Source of the DNA: Begonia masoniana
Lineage: Eukaryota; Streptophyta; Magnoliopsida; Cucurbitales; Begoniaceae
DNA: 64,000 nucleotides
Direction of reading: 5' to 3'
NCBI GenBank assembly: GCA_022432975.1
Contig: CM039508.1
Location: 44,295,646 to 44,359,645 of the forward strand
Part shown: in pieces, positions 24,501-36,400 of the stretch
How the letters are laid out: every line of letters begins with the position of its first letter
How positions within the stretch are numbered: the first letter of the stretch is position 1
Translations under genes and position numbers: made by a program
The notes under the pieces: model-generated
Databases searched by the model: none
What the model saw: only the letters and a program-made list of their open reading frames with translations
What the model was told of the DNA's origin: nothing

Positions 24501-24701
24501 AAAGGCTAACAAAGAACTCACATCAGTGGAATCGTTTGCATTAGAGGCACTGGCTATTGCAGAAGCAAGAACAATGAATCTCTGACTATGAAGAAGAAGA
24601 GGAAGAAGGGTAGCACACAAGAAGAGAAAAAGTTGGAAGTAAAGAGAAATGGATTGGACGATTAACATCGTTGCTTCCCTGAACCAACAACAAAGGTGCA
24701 T
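21507..24701 (-). CDS. LRR receptor-like kinase, subfamily XII (EFR/XA21/At3g47570 type), intact
   Basis: Two exons, complement(21507-21862, 21950-24701), separated by an 87-bp GT-AG phase-1 intron. Splicing restores the APE motif (GYVAPEYGQ) and gives 1035 residues, normal for this family. A hydrophobic signal peptide follows Met12, which may be the true start (24668). LRRNT is at about 59-100 (WEGITC), LRRs at about 103-640, one transmembrane segment at about 677-699, then the kinase with a glycine loop (GKGYFSSVYKG), Lys763, catalytic HCD at 869 and DFG at 887. Cys precedes the catalytic Asp, so it is a non-RD kinase, typical of plant immune receptors such as FLS2, EFR and XA21. A role as a plasma-membrane pattern-recognition receptor is inferred from the family; the ligand is unknown. 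Copies A, B, D and E are its broken paralogues. Confidence 0.93.
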
Positions 24702-25791
24702 CCCATATGCCTATAAACTTTGTATTTATTTCAAATCTAACTAAAAATAGACAAATAAATATTTATTATTTTTAAATTATTATATAGTCTCGATCACCTT
24801 AATTGGCTTTAAAAGCATGCAGATAAGGCTTTGTATATTTCAATGATCTAATTCTTGATGTTAAGTTTGGTTTTTACTGCACCAAAGATGGCAAGTTACG
24901 CTTTAAGGGTTAGGGTCAGAGGTCACTTGAAAATAAACTCAAAGATAATCTTCTTCTATTCTTGCCTCAGTTGAGTCATTTATCAAAACATTAGGAATAC
25001 GCAGACAAGGCCTCAGCTTATCCTAAGTGCTAAAAATTTTGAGTTTAAGTAATCACCATGTCTTATAATTCCAAGCTAGGAACTCCTAGAAGGTTTAGAA
25101 AGTGAAGAGAATGACAACTTGTGATGTGTCATAAGATCACTAATTTTATTACTGGAAACAATTTAAATTAGAGTGTGACAGCTAGTGAGCATGAAAATTT
25201 GAAGATAACTAAAGAAATTTACCAACTTTAAGAGATGTTCTTTGTGGATTTCTTCAGCATATTTGGCCACTTGAAGTCAGCCTTTGGCAAGGAAGACCCT
25301 ACAGTCAATAAAATGCCTAATAATCCTGAGAAGGACTTGTCGGTGTCTTGTTTTGAAAACTAAACTTGACTTTTCAAAGTCATTGCACCAAGTCGTACTT
25401 AATCAATAATTCAAAAAATGACTTCATCAAGTTGATGTAAGCACTTCCCATGTATCACTATCATAAAATTTAATGGGATAGTGCATTGCATTGTGAATAT
25501 TTATCTGAAAGTGGTTCTTCAAATACACCATTTAGTTGATTTTTCAAATAACTTGAAAGCAATGTAAAAATGCTGAACATACAATGCATAACAACTACTA
25601 AACTGCATAAATACTGAACTTAGGAATATCATCAAAAGAATCCAAAATAATTTAGTTAGAGATAAAGATCAATAAAATCAAGGAACTGGAAAAGCCTTTA
25701 CAACAAAATTACAAACACATGTTTTTTGAAAAGTTAATAGAGAATTTATACAAGTAATTATCTATTGTTGAAATATAAAGCAGTTGAACAA
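24702..25791. other. upstream region of copy C / intergenic
   Basis: Holds the promoter and 5' region of the intact receptor kinase, but no element I can define exactly. It is homologous to 15230-15840 in the first block. The Pack-MULE begins just after it. Confidence 0.5.
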
Positions 25792-25800
25792 TTAATTAAA

Positions 25801-26325
25801 GGGTAAAGTGCAATTTGGCCCCTACAACTAGGTGAAATGGACAATTTACACCGTAAACTTGGATAATGAGCAATTTGGCTCCTATAACTAGGGTAAAGTG
25901 CAATATAGCCCCTACCGTCACATTTTCTGTTAAAAAGTCACGTTTTTTGCACATATTAATTTTTTCTTCCAAAAATGCCCCTGCCACCATTTTCTCCAAC
26001 TCTCTTCAATCCGCCATTTTTGGATCATTCTTCTAACAGACAGTGGGCTCTCTATTTTTGTTCATTTTCACAGTGAAGAAGAACAGAGCCCTAGACTCTC
26101 TCCGTTCAAAGAAGAAACGTCTTCGTCGAGGAGAAAAGTGAAGCCAATCACTCGCCGCCAATAGCAAAAAGCAGATCGACCAACCCTTCGCCGCTGTTCT
26201 TTGTTCAGAACCATCGCAAAAATCCCTCTCTGTTAAGACGAGCGGCATTCAGAACGCTCAACGCAGAACCATCGTCTAGTTTGCTTCTCTCGTCTGAACT
26301 CAGTTCCGATCAAACAGGGACATTT
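25801..26325 (+). repeat. left terminal inverted repeat of the Pack-MULE
   Basis: Pairs with 28160-28647 in reverse complement through most of its length (for example GCAATATAGCCCCTACCGTC and AGCCAATCACTCGCCGCC), with several indels between arms. Confidence 0.88.
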
Positions 26326-26554
26326 TTTGTGATATTTTTGGGGTGCAAAAATATCAGATTTGTGAGTGTCCAGATTTTAGGATTTTGTTTGTGGAATTTT
26401 GGTATTTAAATTCTAGAAAATTAGTTGAAATTTCTGCGTTTTTGAAAGCTGATTTTCTGAATTGGTTTGGTAAGGCTTCGCATAGTGGTTGTTTGGCCGT
26501 GTGTATATCAAATTTCAAACGAAGAAAAACATAGCCAAATTGCTGGAAAACTAG

Positions 26555-26836
26555 AAGAAAAACTCACCAAAGCATACAAAGTCTGTAACTACAGCTGGGT
26601 CTTCTTCAAACAAAGTTTCTCAAAGCACGACTGCGACGCTGGAGCCGGAGCCTTTCGATTCACTTTTTATCTCCGATCAGTCATTTTCTATGGAGGAGGA
26701 TGCAAATCTGACGCCTAAACCGGTCGACACTTATACACTGGTAGACACCTTCAAGATCGTAAATCTTCCTTATGTAGAGTTTCAGAAAGAAGACCCAGCT
26801 GTAGTTAAGTGTGAGCATCGAACATCCTGCTGTTAA
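26555..26836 (+). pseudogene. exon-like captured fragment in the Pack-MULE, unrecognised
   Basis: An open frame of 93 codons without its own ATG start follows a CTAG that could be a splice acceptor. It encodes a Ser/Thr-rich then acidic peptide (LEPEPFDSLFISDQSFSMEE) and ends at TAA. Composition looks like host coding sequence rather than TIR. I do not recognise the parent gene. Confidence 0.4.
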
Positions 26837-26988
26837 ACTATGTTGAATTTCATAGATCGTACTAGCAAAGACAAAACCCAACAGTCTCGCCCCACAACAA
26901 TGGCAGACGAAGCAGCAGAGTAGCCATGTCGTTGGAGTTTGAATTCTGGATGGTCAGAAACCACTCTTTCCCACAGAGTGGGAAAGAT

Positions 26989-27081
26989 GGAAGCTTGGTA
27001 AAAGTTGCTGTAAAATGCTTGAGGGAAGATAGAGATGAGAGACCTACTATGGGTCAAGTAGTTGAAATGCTTCTGTCATGA
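26989..27081 (+). pseudogene. captured receptor-kinase C-terminus fragment
   Basis: Encodes VKVAVKCLREDRDERPTMGQ followed by VVEMLLS and a stop. This is the conserved subdomain XI region of plant receptor-like kinases (the R of DERPTM is invariant), most like S-domain/ZmPK1-type kinases and different from the LRR-XII copies nearby. A further open frame (27087-27233) follows after a frame change and could be the parental tail. It is a gene fragment carried by the MULE. Confidence 0.75.
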
Positions 27082-27700
27082 AAATGTGTAGCATAGAATG
27101 CTCCGAGAAATCAAGGCTTCTCCGATCGCCCGCCCAATCTGAATCTGTCAAAGTGGAAATCGACCAACCTTTGCGAGAGAATAATTTCCCAGTTGACAAT
27201 GTCAAACTGGCTGCTTCATTTGGTCAACCTTAGAAAACTGCTTCGATTCATACAACGACAGTGATGGATCCAAATGAAAAGGATTTACCTCAGTTTTGAT
27301 CGCAACTTAGGAATGGAAAATAGACTTCTGTTTGAAGATGATAATCGTAAACAGCCCAATATTTCTTTATTTTGAATTGTAATTGAATGGAATTGACTGC
27401 TGAAATTTTTACACCATCGGAAATCCATGATCCTAAAATACAGCATGAACAAAAAACATTCTCTCCTTTCAAACCCATTTCCCATTTTTGTACCTCTGTA
27501 CACTACTGAAATTATTATCATTTGTACTTCATCCAAAGGACCACCGCAGAAAAAAAAAAAAAAAACAAAGAAGGTAAAATTGTGAACGTACTTAAGAAAA
27601 ACGAAGAAAGAGTGAAGCTAAGGCTGATTTCTGGCATGTTTGTTAAGTTTCTCGTTATGGCGATTGCCACCCAGATGATTACTTGGCGCGGGTTGCGCCT

Positions 27701-28138
27701 TTACTCAATCCTGCTGATTCCTATACGTTTTACGACGGCGTTTCTGATTGCCTCATTCTGCAGGCAAAGACCCTTTTGCTCGTACCTAGACATGTAGTTT
27801 TTTACTTCCTTTCTGATCATCTCCTGCATCACAGCCAAAAACTCCGCGCTGAAGAACTGCCTCTCGTGCTCCATCCCGCTGAACTGGTCGCTTTGAGCTA
27901 TGCCTGGAGGATGCGATGCTGATGCCTCCGTGAAAAAGGCTTTCAATTCCTGCGGGTTGACTCCCTGGCTGGAGCTCCGAGCATGATTGGACCCAGATTC
28001 GTGATTCGAGAGTTCTGGCGGTTCAGTTCCGGGCAAGGAAAGGCTCAATGATGTAGGAGGATCGGCGAAGGTAAGAGAGGTCTCAATCTGTTGATGACTG
28101 GACGGAGGAATCGTACAGGTTCTCGCTAAGGGTATGTA
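27701..28138 (-). pseudogene. captured R2R3-MYB subgroup 22 (MYB44/73/77-like) C-terminal fragment
   Basis: On the minus strand the open frame encodes DPPTSLSLSLPG, then EFLAVMQEMIRKEVKNYM, then IRNAVVKRIGISRIE and a stop. These are the hallmark C-terminal motifs of subgroup-22 MYB repressors/activators of stress and ABA responses. The DNA-binding R2R3 domain is absent. The frame runs into the right TIR of the Pack-MULE without a start of its own. It is well preserved, with no stops over about 145 codons. Confidence 0.85.
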
Positions 28139-28159
28139 ACCTTGAGATGCAGAGACACC

Positions 28160-28647
28160 CGATAAAATGTCCCTATTTGATCCGAACTGAGTTCAGACGA
28201 GAGAGGCGAACTGGACGATGGTTCTTCTTAATAGAGAGAGGTTTTCGCGATGGTTCTGAACAGAGAACGGCGGCGAAGGGTTGGTCGATCTACTTTTTGC
28301 TATCAGCGGCGAGTGATTGGCTTCACTTTTCTCCTCGACGAAGGCATTTCTTCTTTGCACGGAGAGAGTCTAGGGCTCTGTTCTTCTTCGCTATGAAAAT
28401 GAACAAAAACAGAGAGCTCGCTGTCTGATAGAAGAAAATTGAAGAGAGTTGGAGAAAATGTAGGTAGGGGTATTTTTGGAAGAAAAAATGAACACGTGCA
28501 AAAAACGTGACTTTTTAACGAAAAATGTGACGGTAGGGGCCATATTGCACTTTACCTAAGTTGTATGGGCCAAATTGCCCATTATTAAAATTTACGGTGT
28601 AAATTGCACATTTCACTTAGTTATAGAGGCCAAATTGCACTTTACCC
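28160..28647 (-). repeat. right terminal inverted repeat of the Pack-MULE
   Basis: Reverse complement of the left arm, ending at TTTACCC directly before the 9-bp duplication. Confidence 0.88.
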
Positions 28648-28656
28648 TTAATTAAA

Positions 28657-29028
28657 CTCGGAAAAATTCTTGGCTCGCTCATCAAAATATTTGAGCTAGT
28701 TGACCCATTAAGCTGACCGAGTTGCTTAATGCTTGAACAAGTCTAGGAAAAATTAATCATAGCTAAGTCTGTGATGAGCCAAACAAACGATCATAAGCCT
28801 AACAAGTCCACTTTGAGCAAATATTTACAAATTTCGAAACATTATTTTTAATATATATTTTATTAATGTCAAAATTAATAAATGGTAAAAAATAATCAAA
28901 AATAATATTTTTTTTTCATATTTGAAATATATAATAGTGATATATAATATAAGATTCACGCTTTTAAATAAATAAGAAATTGGAGAAAAAACATACCCAT
29001 AATATCGTTTGCGATTTTATGCAGATCG
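28657..29028. other. intergenic segment before PPR pseudogene 2
   Basis: No gene. 28660-28930 is the duplicate of 10577-10850, and 28930-29040 matches 15880-15975 before PPR pseudogene 1. Confidence 0.65.
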
Positions 29029-29039
29029 ATGAAATCTTC

Positions 29040-30371
29040 TTTTAGTTTGCAACAGAAGTTTCAGACCCCCTTTAAAAGATTTTCTTTGCAAACCATAGAA
29101 ATAATCATGCCCCAGTTCTCTGCATTAACAGCATCATCTTTTCCAAGAGTGTCCAAGACCATCAACAAGACCTCCATATCACCTTTTATGCACAATCTAT
29201 CTACAAGTTTATTCACACTCGATTTAAGAGGTAGTTCTTAAACGTAATCTCATCTAAAATTGAAGCAGCTTCCCTGAATCTCATATTTTCACAAAGCCCG
29301 TCAAAAAGACTCCTATATGACACTACGTCCAGGTGACATCCCCGCCTGGGCATATCTTCCAGTAGCTCACTTGCTTCGCACCATTTTCCCTCTCTGCACA
29401 GATTAGCAATAATGACATGGAAACTTGTTACTTCTGGCTTACACCCCTTCTCCACCATATGATCGATCTAATATTTTGAAAGCTAATTGAAAATCCCTGT
29501 CCTTGCAAAACCCATTAATCATAGCATTGCAAAACCCATTTTAAATAATTCTTATTTCGTCTAAAAGAGGAAAAACTTCCTCCTTTCTTCCAACTTTAAA
29601 AAGACCAAAAATAAGAGTAGAGTAAACTGTTGAATCTAGCTTTATATTTCTTGTTATCATCTCTTCCTTGAGTTTAAAAGCTGAAGTAAATTCATCAAAT
29701 CCATAGAGCCCTTTGATTAATATGGTAAATACAAATGCATTAGGACAAACCCCATAATCTCTTTCCATATCCGATTTCAGCTTTAGAGCTTCGTCCAGTT
29801 TAGAATTCAAGCAAAGCCCATAAATTAAAATCCCTAATGTCACCACATTTGGGTTAATCTCCTTGTTCCGCATTTCGTCGATCAGCTGATGTGCAACATT
29901 CAAATTTCGATTCAGGCAACTAGCATGGATCAGTATATGGTCAGTACAAGCATCCGGTGTGTCATATTTTGCATTTTCTCAAACTTTTTGCACTTCAAGA
30001 ACGCATCCAACAACGAATTAAGAGATTTAACAGTCCGTTGGAAAAGAAAGGACGGAATCATTTCATAAACTCGAAATGCTTGAACGTAGAGATGAGCACG
30101 ACCGTAAAACGAAATAACATTGCAGAAGAGGATTTCGTGAGGAACAATTGAAGAAGAACTTCTCCAATTCGTGGAACATTTTAGCATGGCCGAGCTTGGA
30201 AATGATGAGGTCGTAGGAGATTAGTGAATAGCGAAAGGATTTCTCATTCGAGGTGGGGGTAGTAGGATAAGGGTTGTGGAAGAGTTGAAAAGCAAGTTTC
30301 GTGTCCTTCTGAAGACGAAGAAGAGAAGAGAAGAGGCGAAATGGGGAGACTGATGTGCGTGCTTTCATCAA
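29040..30371 (-). pseudogene. P-class PPR protein pseudogene 2 (At1g53330-like)
   Basis: Starts with an ATG at 30371 (MMKARTSVSPFRLFSSLLRL) and continues through PPR motifs to about 29040. A one-base loss near 30160 shifts the frame (AGAACTTCTCC against AGAACTTCCTCC in pseudogene 1). Further breaks occur near 29930, 29540 and 29230, and part of the repeat around 29500-29560 is deleted and garbled. It keeps more of the N-terminus than pseudogene 1. A Copia-like LTR begins only 20 bp upstream of its start codon. Confidence 0.83.
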
Positions 30372-30718
30372 GATCGCAGTTGGGTTTCTCCTGTTGAAAT
30401 TTAAGTTCCCTCACATGGCAGAATGAATGGTATTCATAATACCCATACATGCACAACTTAAATATTATGAAAAATAATTTTTTCATAATAATAAAATGAT
30501 CGTCATTTATGATATATGAATAATTATATATAATAAAACAAATAAGTTAGTTTGAAAGAAATTACCTTTGAAGAAAACTTTCTTAATATCGAAGAGCCTT
30601 CGATCTTCTTTATCAATCCTCCTCACCTCGAATAAGCACGTGTGGGCGTGATGAACATAAAAGGATCACACTCAATTTGTGATAGATCGTATTCTCAACA
30701 TATGAGACGATCTATATG

Positions 30719-33333
30719 TGTAACACCCGGCATTTTGGCCATGTAATATTCTGTTGAATTATTGTATGGATTTAAATTGCCATGAATACAGAAACTATTT
30801 TATTGTAAATTTTGGATCGTTTAGTGAGACGAGAAGCAAACTAATGTGTATCTAAAGAAAACACTAAGTTTGAAATGCATGGAAGGGCAAATTGGGGAGA
30901 AATTATGGTTGGTGCGAGATAGCCAATGGATAGCTGACACATGGTAGCTTGTTGAGGAAGTTAAGTTCCTTCTCCTACGTGAAACCCTCTTCATTTCACT
31001 TCTCTGCTCTCTCTCCATTTCTCTTCTCGGCATTCTCTCTCTTCCAGTTGACAAAACAACTATCGAAGCTACTTCGATCTCCTCTGTTCCTTTCTGTTTC
31101 TCCGCTAAGGTAAGCATCTTTTATTGCTAACAAGTTTGGACAAGTTTAATGTGAGTTTTGGTTGGAGTGAAGGATTGTGATACTTTGGTAAAAACTCACT
31201 GTTTTTGGATGAAAACACACCAGTTTGTTTTCTAAGGGTTTGAATGAATTTGGAACAAATTCTTCTAACTTATTTGTTAGCATTTGCAGCTTGTTTATTT
31301 TCTGAACGTGCATGTACAGGTTCGAGCATTTCTGAGACGTTCAGGACTATCAACTCTGCAGCAACAGGTAAGCTCATATCCGTAGGTTGGCCCTTAAGGC
31401 CCTACATCTCGGAGGTACTAGGTTTTACATTCTGTTGGCTGGTTTCGGGTAAAAGGGTTAGAGTTAAGTTCTGTGGTTTCTGTTTAGGTTCCTGTTGTTT
31501 TATCTTCTTGTTCTCTGCTGTATTAACTGCAAGCACTGTAAATGTCCATGCATACACGATTTTCTGAAAGTTCATGCAAAACTATTTTCTGTACACGGTT
31601 TTGAAGTTAAGCAAGATAAAATCTGACTGAAATGTACCGGTTAAGTGTGGGACGGGGCCTGGCCCCCAGATCTATTTCTGTTCTGTTCTGTATCTCTGTT
31701 TGTGCCTGTCGTGCACTTGCCAGTTCCCCTACAAGACCCACTTATACCCCTCTGCCACTGAAACGTAATGTTCCGTACTGTCACTGTATTTCTGAAAACC
31801 GCATGCATAGCATTTTGCATCACTGCATATCTATTATGTCCTTACTGAGTTTTAGACTCATAGGTGAACTCCCTGATGTAGGTACTGAACCTGAAAATGA
31901 GGACTTTGTGCCTCAGTTCGACGAATAGGTGGCTGGTGAATCGAGCTCTTGGGGGTGGTTGCTGCAGCCAGACAAATTCTGTCCCGAGGTTTAAATTTTT
32001 AAAGTATAGTCTATATCTGTAAAGTTTTCTGGAAATTCTGGTTTTGTTGTAAAAACTCTGTAAAAACTTCTGTTTTTGAGAAATTCTGCAAATATATGTT
32101 AGGTTCTGTACTGATCTTCAGATTTTAAAACAATGTACAGATTTTGACGTCTAAGTTTTAAAAATTGCTGTATTTGACAGTTGAATTCATGTTCTGAATA
32201 TTTTGGAATCTTTTGGAGTATTATCTGTTAGTTTGTGCATGGATGACTTCTGGTTTTGGAACTATCCATGCAGTCTGTACCCTTTGTATCTGTCAATTGT
32301 AAAGTGTGTTCTACATCCTTGCTTAGAAATCGGGTATTGAAGGTTTACAACTTTCATGCCCTCTGTTTGTGTGGTATTTGACAGTTGAATGATGTCTTGA
32401 AGTATTCTGAAATGGTTTGGAATATTTTCTGTTAGCCTATGCACAGATGGTCTCTTGTTTTAGAGCTTTTATGTAGAGTGAATTTCCTTAAATTTCTGTC
32501 ATGTTTTCTGTTTCGTTCAAGAACCATGTTTTGAAGTGGTTTGAGAATCTGAGACGTCTATGTCTTCTGTTTTAAGCTCTCTGTCTATATGTTTTCCTGT
32601 CAAAAGTTATAAATTTTGCCTTTAAAACTATGTCCTCCGATTACATCTACCGGTAGGAATTTTATCTTATTCCCATCCACCACCAAACAGTAGTTCTGTT
32701 ATAGGTTTTTCCTCCTGTCGATTCCGCTTATTGCTTGTTTCTTCCGGTTGACGTCATCCATATTCCGATGACATCATCACATCTGCCGATTTCATCTGCT
32801 GCCTACATCTTCCGATGACGTCATCCATCTTCCGGTTGACGTCATCACCTTCTGCCGATTTCACCTGCTGCTTGCATCCACTGTTGCCTTATACTTCATA
32901 TCCACCGATTGTCACTGTACAACTTTTGTCGTATCTGCATCCACCGATAGCTTTTATCTTCCACCTAGTTTTACTCGCATCTACCGACTGACGTCACCTA
33001 TTTTGTCTTGTCTGAATCCACCGATGCTTTTTTTAAACTAGGTCCTCCGCTAGCCTTATGCTTATGTTTTTCTGTTTTTACTTCCTGTTTATTCCGTTTA
33101 TTTATTTCCTACGCCCTTTCTGTTCCCTGTTCCTCCCCGCCTCCTCTGTTATTCACTTCTGTAATCCAGCCAAGTGTATCCTGTTTGCTTTAACTCCAGA
33201 GGACTCACTCTCTCTCTGTAAATGTTTTTAAAAGTTTAATGTACAAAAAAAATAGTTCCTGTTTTCTGTTAACTGTCCCAGAGTGATGGCTCCGATCTCG
33301 GACCCCGATCGGGTTTGGTTTCGGGCCGTCACA
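30719..33333 (+). mobile_element. 5' LTR of element 3
   Basis: Starts TGTAACACCCGGCATTTTGG and ends GGGCCGTCACA. It contains about four exact TGACGTCA sites between 32745 and 33000. An open frame at 31244-31567 is repeated in the 3' LTR but has no recognisable content. Confidence 0.93.
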
Positions 33334-33337
33334 GTTA

Positions 33338-33348
33338 TGGTATCAGAG
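33338..33348 (+). other. primer binding site of element 3
   Basis: TGGTATCAGAG, four bases after the LTR, complementary to initiator Met-tRNA. Confidence 0.88.
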
Positions 33349-33494
33349 AGATAAGGTTTTAAAATTGATTCTGTGAAATGTCTGACTACGCAATCCACCA
33401 CGTGAGATCGCTTCACCAACTGTAACTGTTTAAGTTGCTGTACTTGTTTTGTTTATTAAGTTAAGTTCATTATTTCATATAGGATTTTTCTAGA

Positions 33495-36400
33495 ATGGTG
33501 AGAGGAAATCAAGGTGATGCAAACGACAGAGGCGACACCCTCGATCGTCTAACCGAGTTGGTCGGCGTTCAGTCACGAATGATGGAACGCATGATGGCCA
33601 GAGAAGATAATGGGAACAATAATAACCTTGCAAATGCTCCACGTGACTCTAGCGGAGAGAGATTCCGGCGACTCCAGCCACCTTCATTTGATGGACTGTC
33701 TACAGACCCGACCCGTGCTGAAACCTGGAGTCGAACAATGGAGAAGATGTTCAGTTATGCAGAAGTAGAAGACAGCAAGAAGGTTATTTGCACCACGTTC
33801 TATCTCACCGAAAATGCTGGATTTTGGTGGGACACAGTGCAGTCGACTACAGTGGCGTTAAGCTGGGAAGGATTCATGAAAATCTTCTACGAGAAGTACT
33901 TTGACCGGGGAGTGAGGAAGGAAAAGTTGCTTGAATTCTCTCGGCTACGACAATACGGATCAGTGGCTGAATACGTCCAGAAGTTCGAGTCCTTGTCCCG
34001 ATATGCAACACACCTGGTGGCCACCGATGAGAATAAGGTGCACCAGTTTATTCAAGGTTTAAAACTGGACCTCTTACGTGGAATCACAACCGGAGGTTTT
34101 GACGAGGCACCGTATATAAAAATGGTGGCCAAGGCCTATCAGTTGGAGGCCTTAGAAGCGAAGTCCCAGAGACAGAGAGATCAATCACGAGGGATTATTC
34201 GGAATATTCCTCAATAACAACAAAGAGGTCAGAATTTACAACCTCAAAAGCAGCAAAACAGGGGCATTAAGAGGCCCAATGAAGCTATCATTTATCAAGA
34301 CAAAGGAAAGAGACCAATGGGGGCTCCTCAACTTTCAGTATGCCCGCGGTGCCAGAAGCCTCACAGAGGAGAATGCAGACTTGCTACTGGCCAATGTTTC
34401 CGATGTGGCAAAGGAGGCCATCACGTCCGTGATTGCCCGATACCCGACACGAGACAGAATCAGGCCGTGCCAAGAGTCTTTGCAATGATGGAGGATGATG
34501 ATGATGTCTCTCAGCATACAGCAATTACAGGTTCAATTTTGGTGTGTGATGTACCTGCATATACTTTGTTAGACACGGGGGCCACTCATTCATTTGTGGC
34601 CATGGACTTTGTGGGTAGAGAGAACCTGTGTTTTGTGCCGTCGGGTCAACCCTACAGTGTCATGCTACCATCCGGAGTTTATGCACTCCGAGCAGACAGT
34701 GCAGGGTGATATAGTGTCAGTCGGAGACCAGAAATTGTATGCCAATCTTATCGTCATTGGTATGAAAGGATACGAAGTGATTCTGGGGATGGACTGGCTA
34801 TTTAGACATCATCCCACCATCGACTGCAGGTCCAGGCTCGTGACTTTTAAGCGCCCGAACGAAGTAGAGTTCTCCTACCAGGAAATACCAGAGAAACATA
34901 GTATGCCTGTTATATCCACCTTGAAAGCTCAACAGCTGATGAGGTCGGGATGTGTCGGATTTCTTACCCACGTAGTAGATGTTCAGAGACAAGGTGAGGT
35001 GGAACTTCAAAACATTCTGGTAGTTCGAGACTTCTCAGAGGTCTTCCTAGATGACTTACCAGGATTGCCACCAGATCATGAGATCGAGTTCGAAATCGAT
35101 GTATATCCTGGCGCTGAACCGGTATCGAAGAATCCTTATCGTATGGCGCCAATTGAACTGAGGGAGTTGAAGGCTCAACTAAAGGAATTGGTGGACATGG
35201 GTTTTGTGCGCCCCAGTTTCTCTCCGTGGGGTGCTCCCGTCTTATTCGTTAAGAAGAAGGATGGGTCCCTACGGATGTGTATTGACTACCGTGAGCTGAA
35301 CAAGTTGACGTTCAAGAATAAGTACCCGTTGCCGAGGATCGACGATTTATTTGACCAGCTCCAAGGAGCTCGGGTATTTTCTAAGATTGACTTGCGCTCC
35401 GGTTATTACCAGTTAAAGGTCAGAGCTGATGATATTCCAAAGACCACCTTCAGGACCCGGTACGGGCATTACGAGTTCTTGGTAATGTCGTTCGGGTTAA
35501 CTAATGCTCCGGCAGCATTTATGGACCTGATGAACAGGATATTCCAAGACGTCTTGGATAAATTTGTGATTGTTTTCATCGATGACATCCTGGTCTACTC
35601 CAAGAGTGAAGCCGAACACGAGGAACACTTGGCAATTGTACTGGCAATGCTGAAGCAGCACCAATTGTATGCCAAACTGTCAAAGTGTGAATTCTGGTTG
35701 AGTATGATTAATTTCCTAGGCCACGTGGTGTCTGCAGAAGGAGTTTCGGTGGATCCGGCCAAGATTCAGGCTGTTAAAGATTGGCTCAGACCGAGGAACG
35801 CTAGTGAGGTGCGGAGTTTTATTGGATTGGCTGGTTATTACAGAAAATTCATTAAGGGATTTTCTGTGATAGCAAAGCCTATGACCAGCTTAACGAGGAA
35901 GGACATCAAGTTCAAGTGGTCTGAAGTTTGTGAAATGAGTTTTCTGACGCTTAAACAGAAGTTGACCACTGCTCCTCTACTAGTATTGCCAATTGAAGAC
36001 GGAAAGTTCAGCGTATACTGTGATGCATCGAAGATTGGTTTGGGATGCATATTAATGCAAGGAGGAAAGGTAGTGGCATATGCATCGAGGCAGTTGAAAA
36101 ACCATGAACAAAACTACCCTACTCATGACCACGAGTTAGCGGCGGTTGTATTTGCGCTGAAGGTATGGAGACACCACTTGTATGGCCAATCATGTGAGGT
36201 GTTTTCTGATCACAAGAGTTTGAAGTACATCTTTACTCAGAAAGAGTTGAATATGAGGCAAAGGCGGTGGTTAGAATTCGTGAAGGATTACGATGTTGAG
36301 ATTAAATACCACCCGGGGAAAGCTAATGTGGTAGCCGATGCGTTGAGCAGGATGCCGTCTACTATGCAATCGACCTTGGCTACCATCTCATTGCCTTTGA

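Larger units (their letters stand above)
25801..28647. mobile_element. non-autonomous Mutator-like element (Pack-MULE), 2847 bp
   Basis: Flanked by a perfect 9-bp target duplication TTAATTAAA (25792-25800 and 28648-28656), the Mutator signature. Long terminal inverted repeats of about 490-525 bp begin GGGTAAAGTGCAATTTGGCC on both strands. No transposase is present. The interior instead holds pieces of host genes in both orientations: an S22-type MYB C-terminus, a receptor-kinase C-terminus and another exon-like piece. It is inserted in the intergenic segment between copy C and PPR pseudogene 2. Confidence 0.92.

Noticed and set aside
31244..31567. 107-codon open frame conserved between the two LTRs of element 3 (also 38474-38797)
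   Set aside because: Conservation reflects LTR identity at insertion; no domain, and not at a usual coding position.
33338..33348. tRNA-like sequence
   Set aside because: Only the primer-binding complement of initiator Met-tRNA is present; no cloverleaf. No tRNA or rRNA gene was seen in the window.
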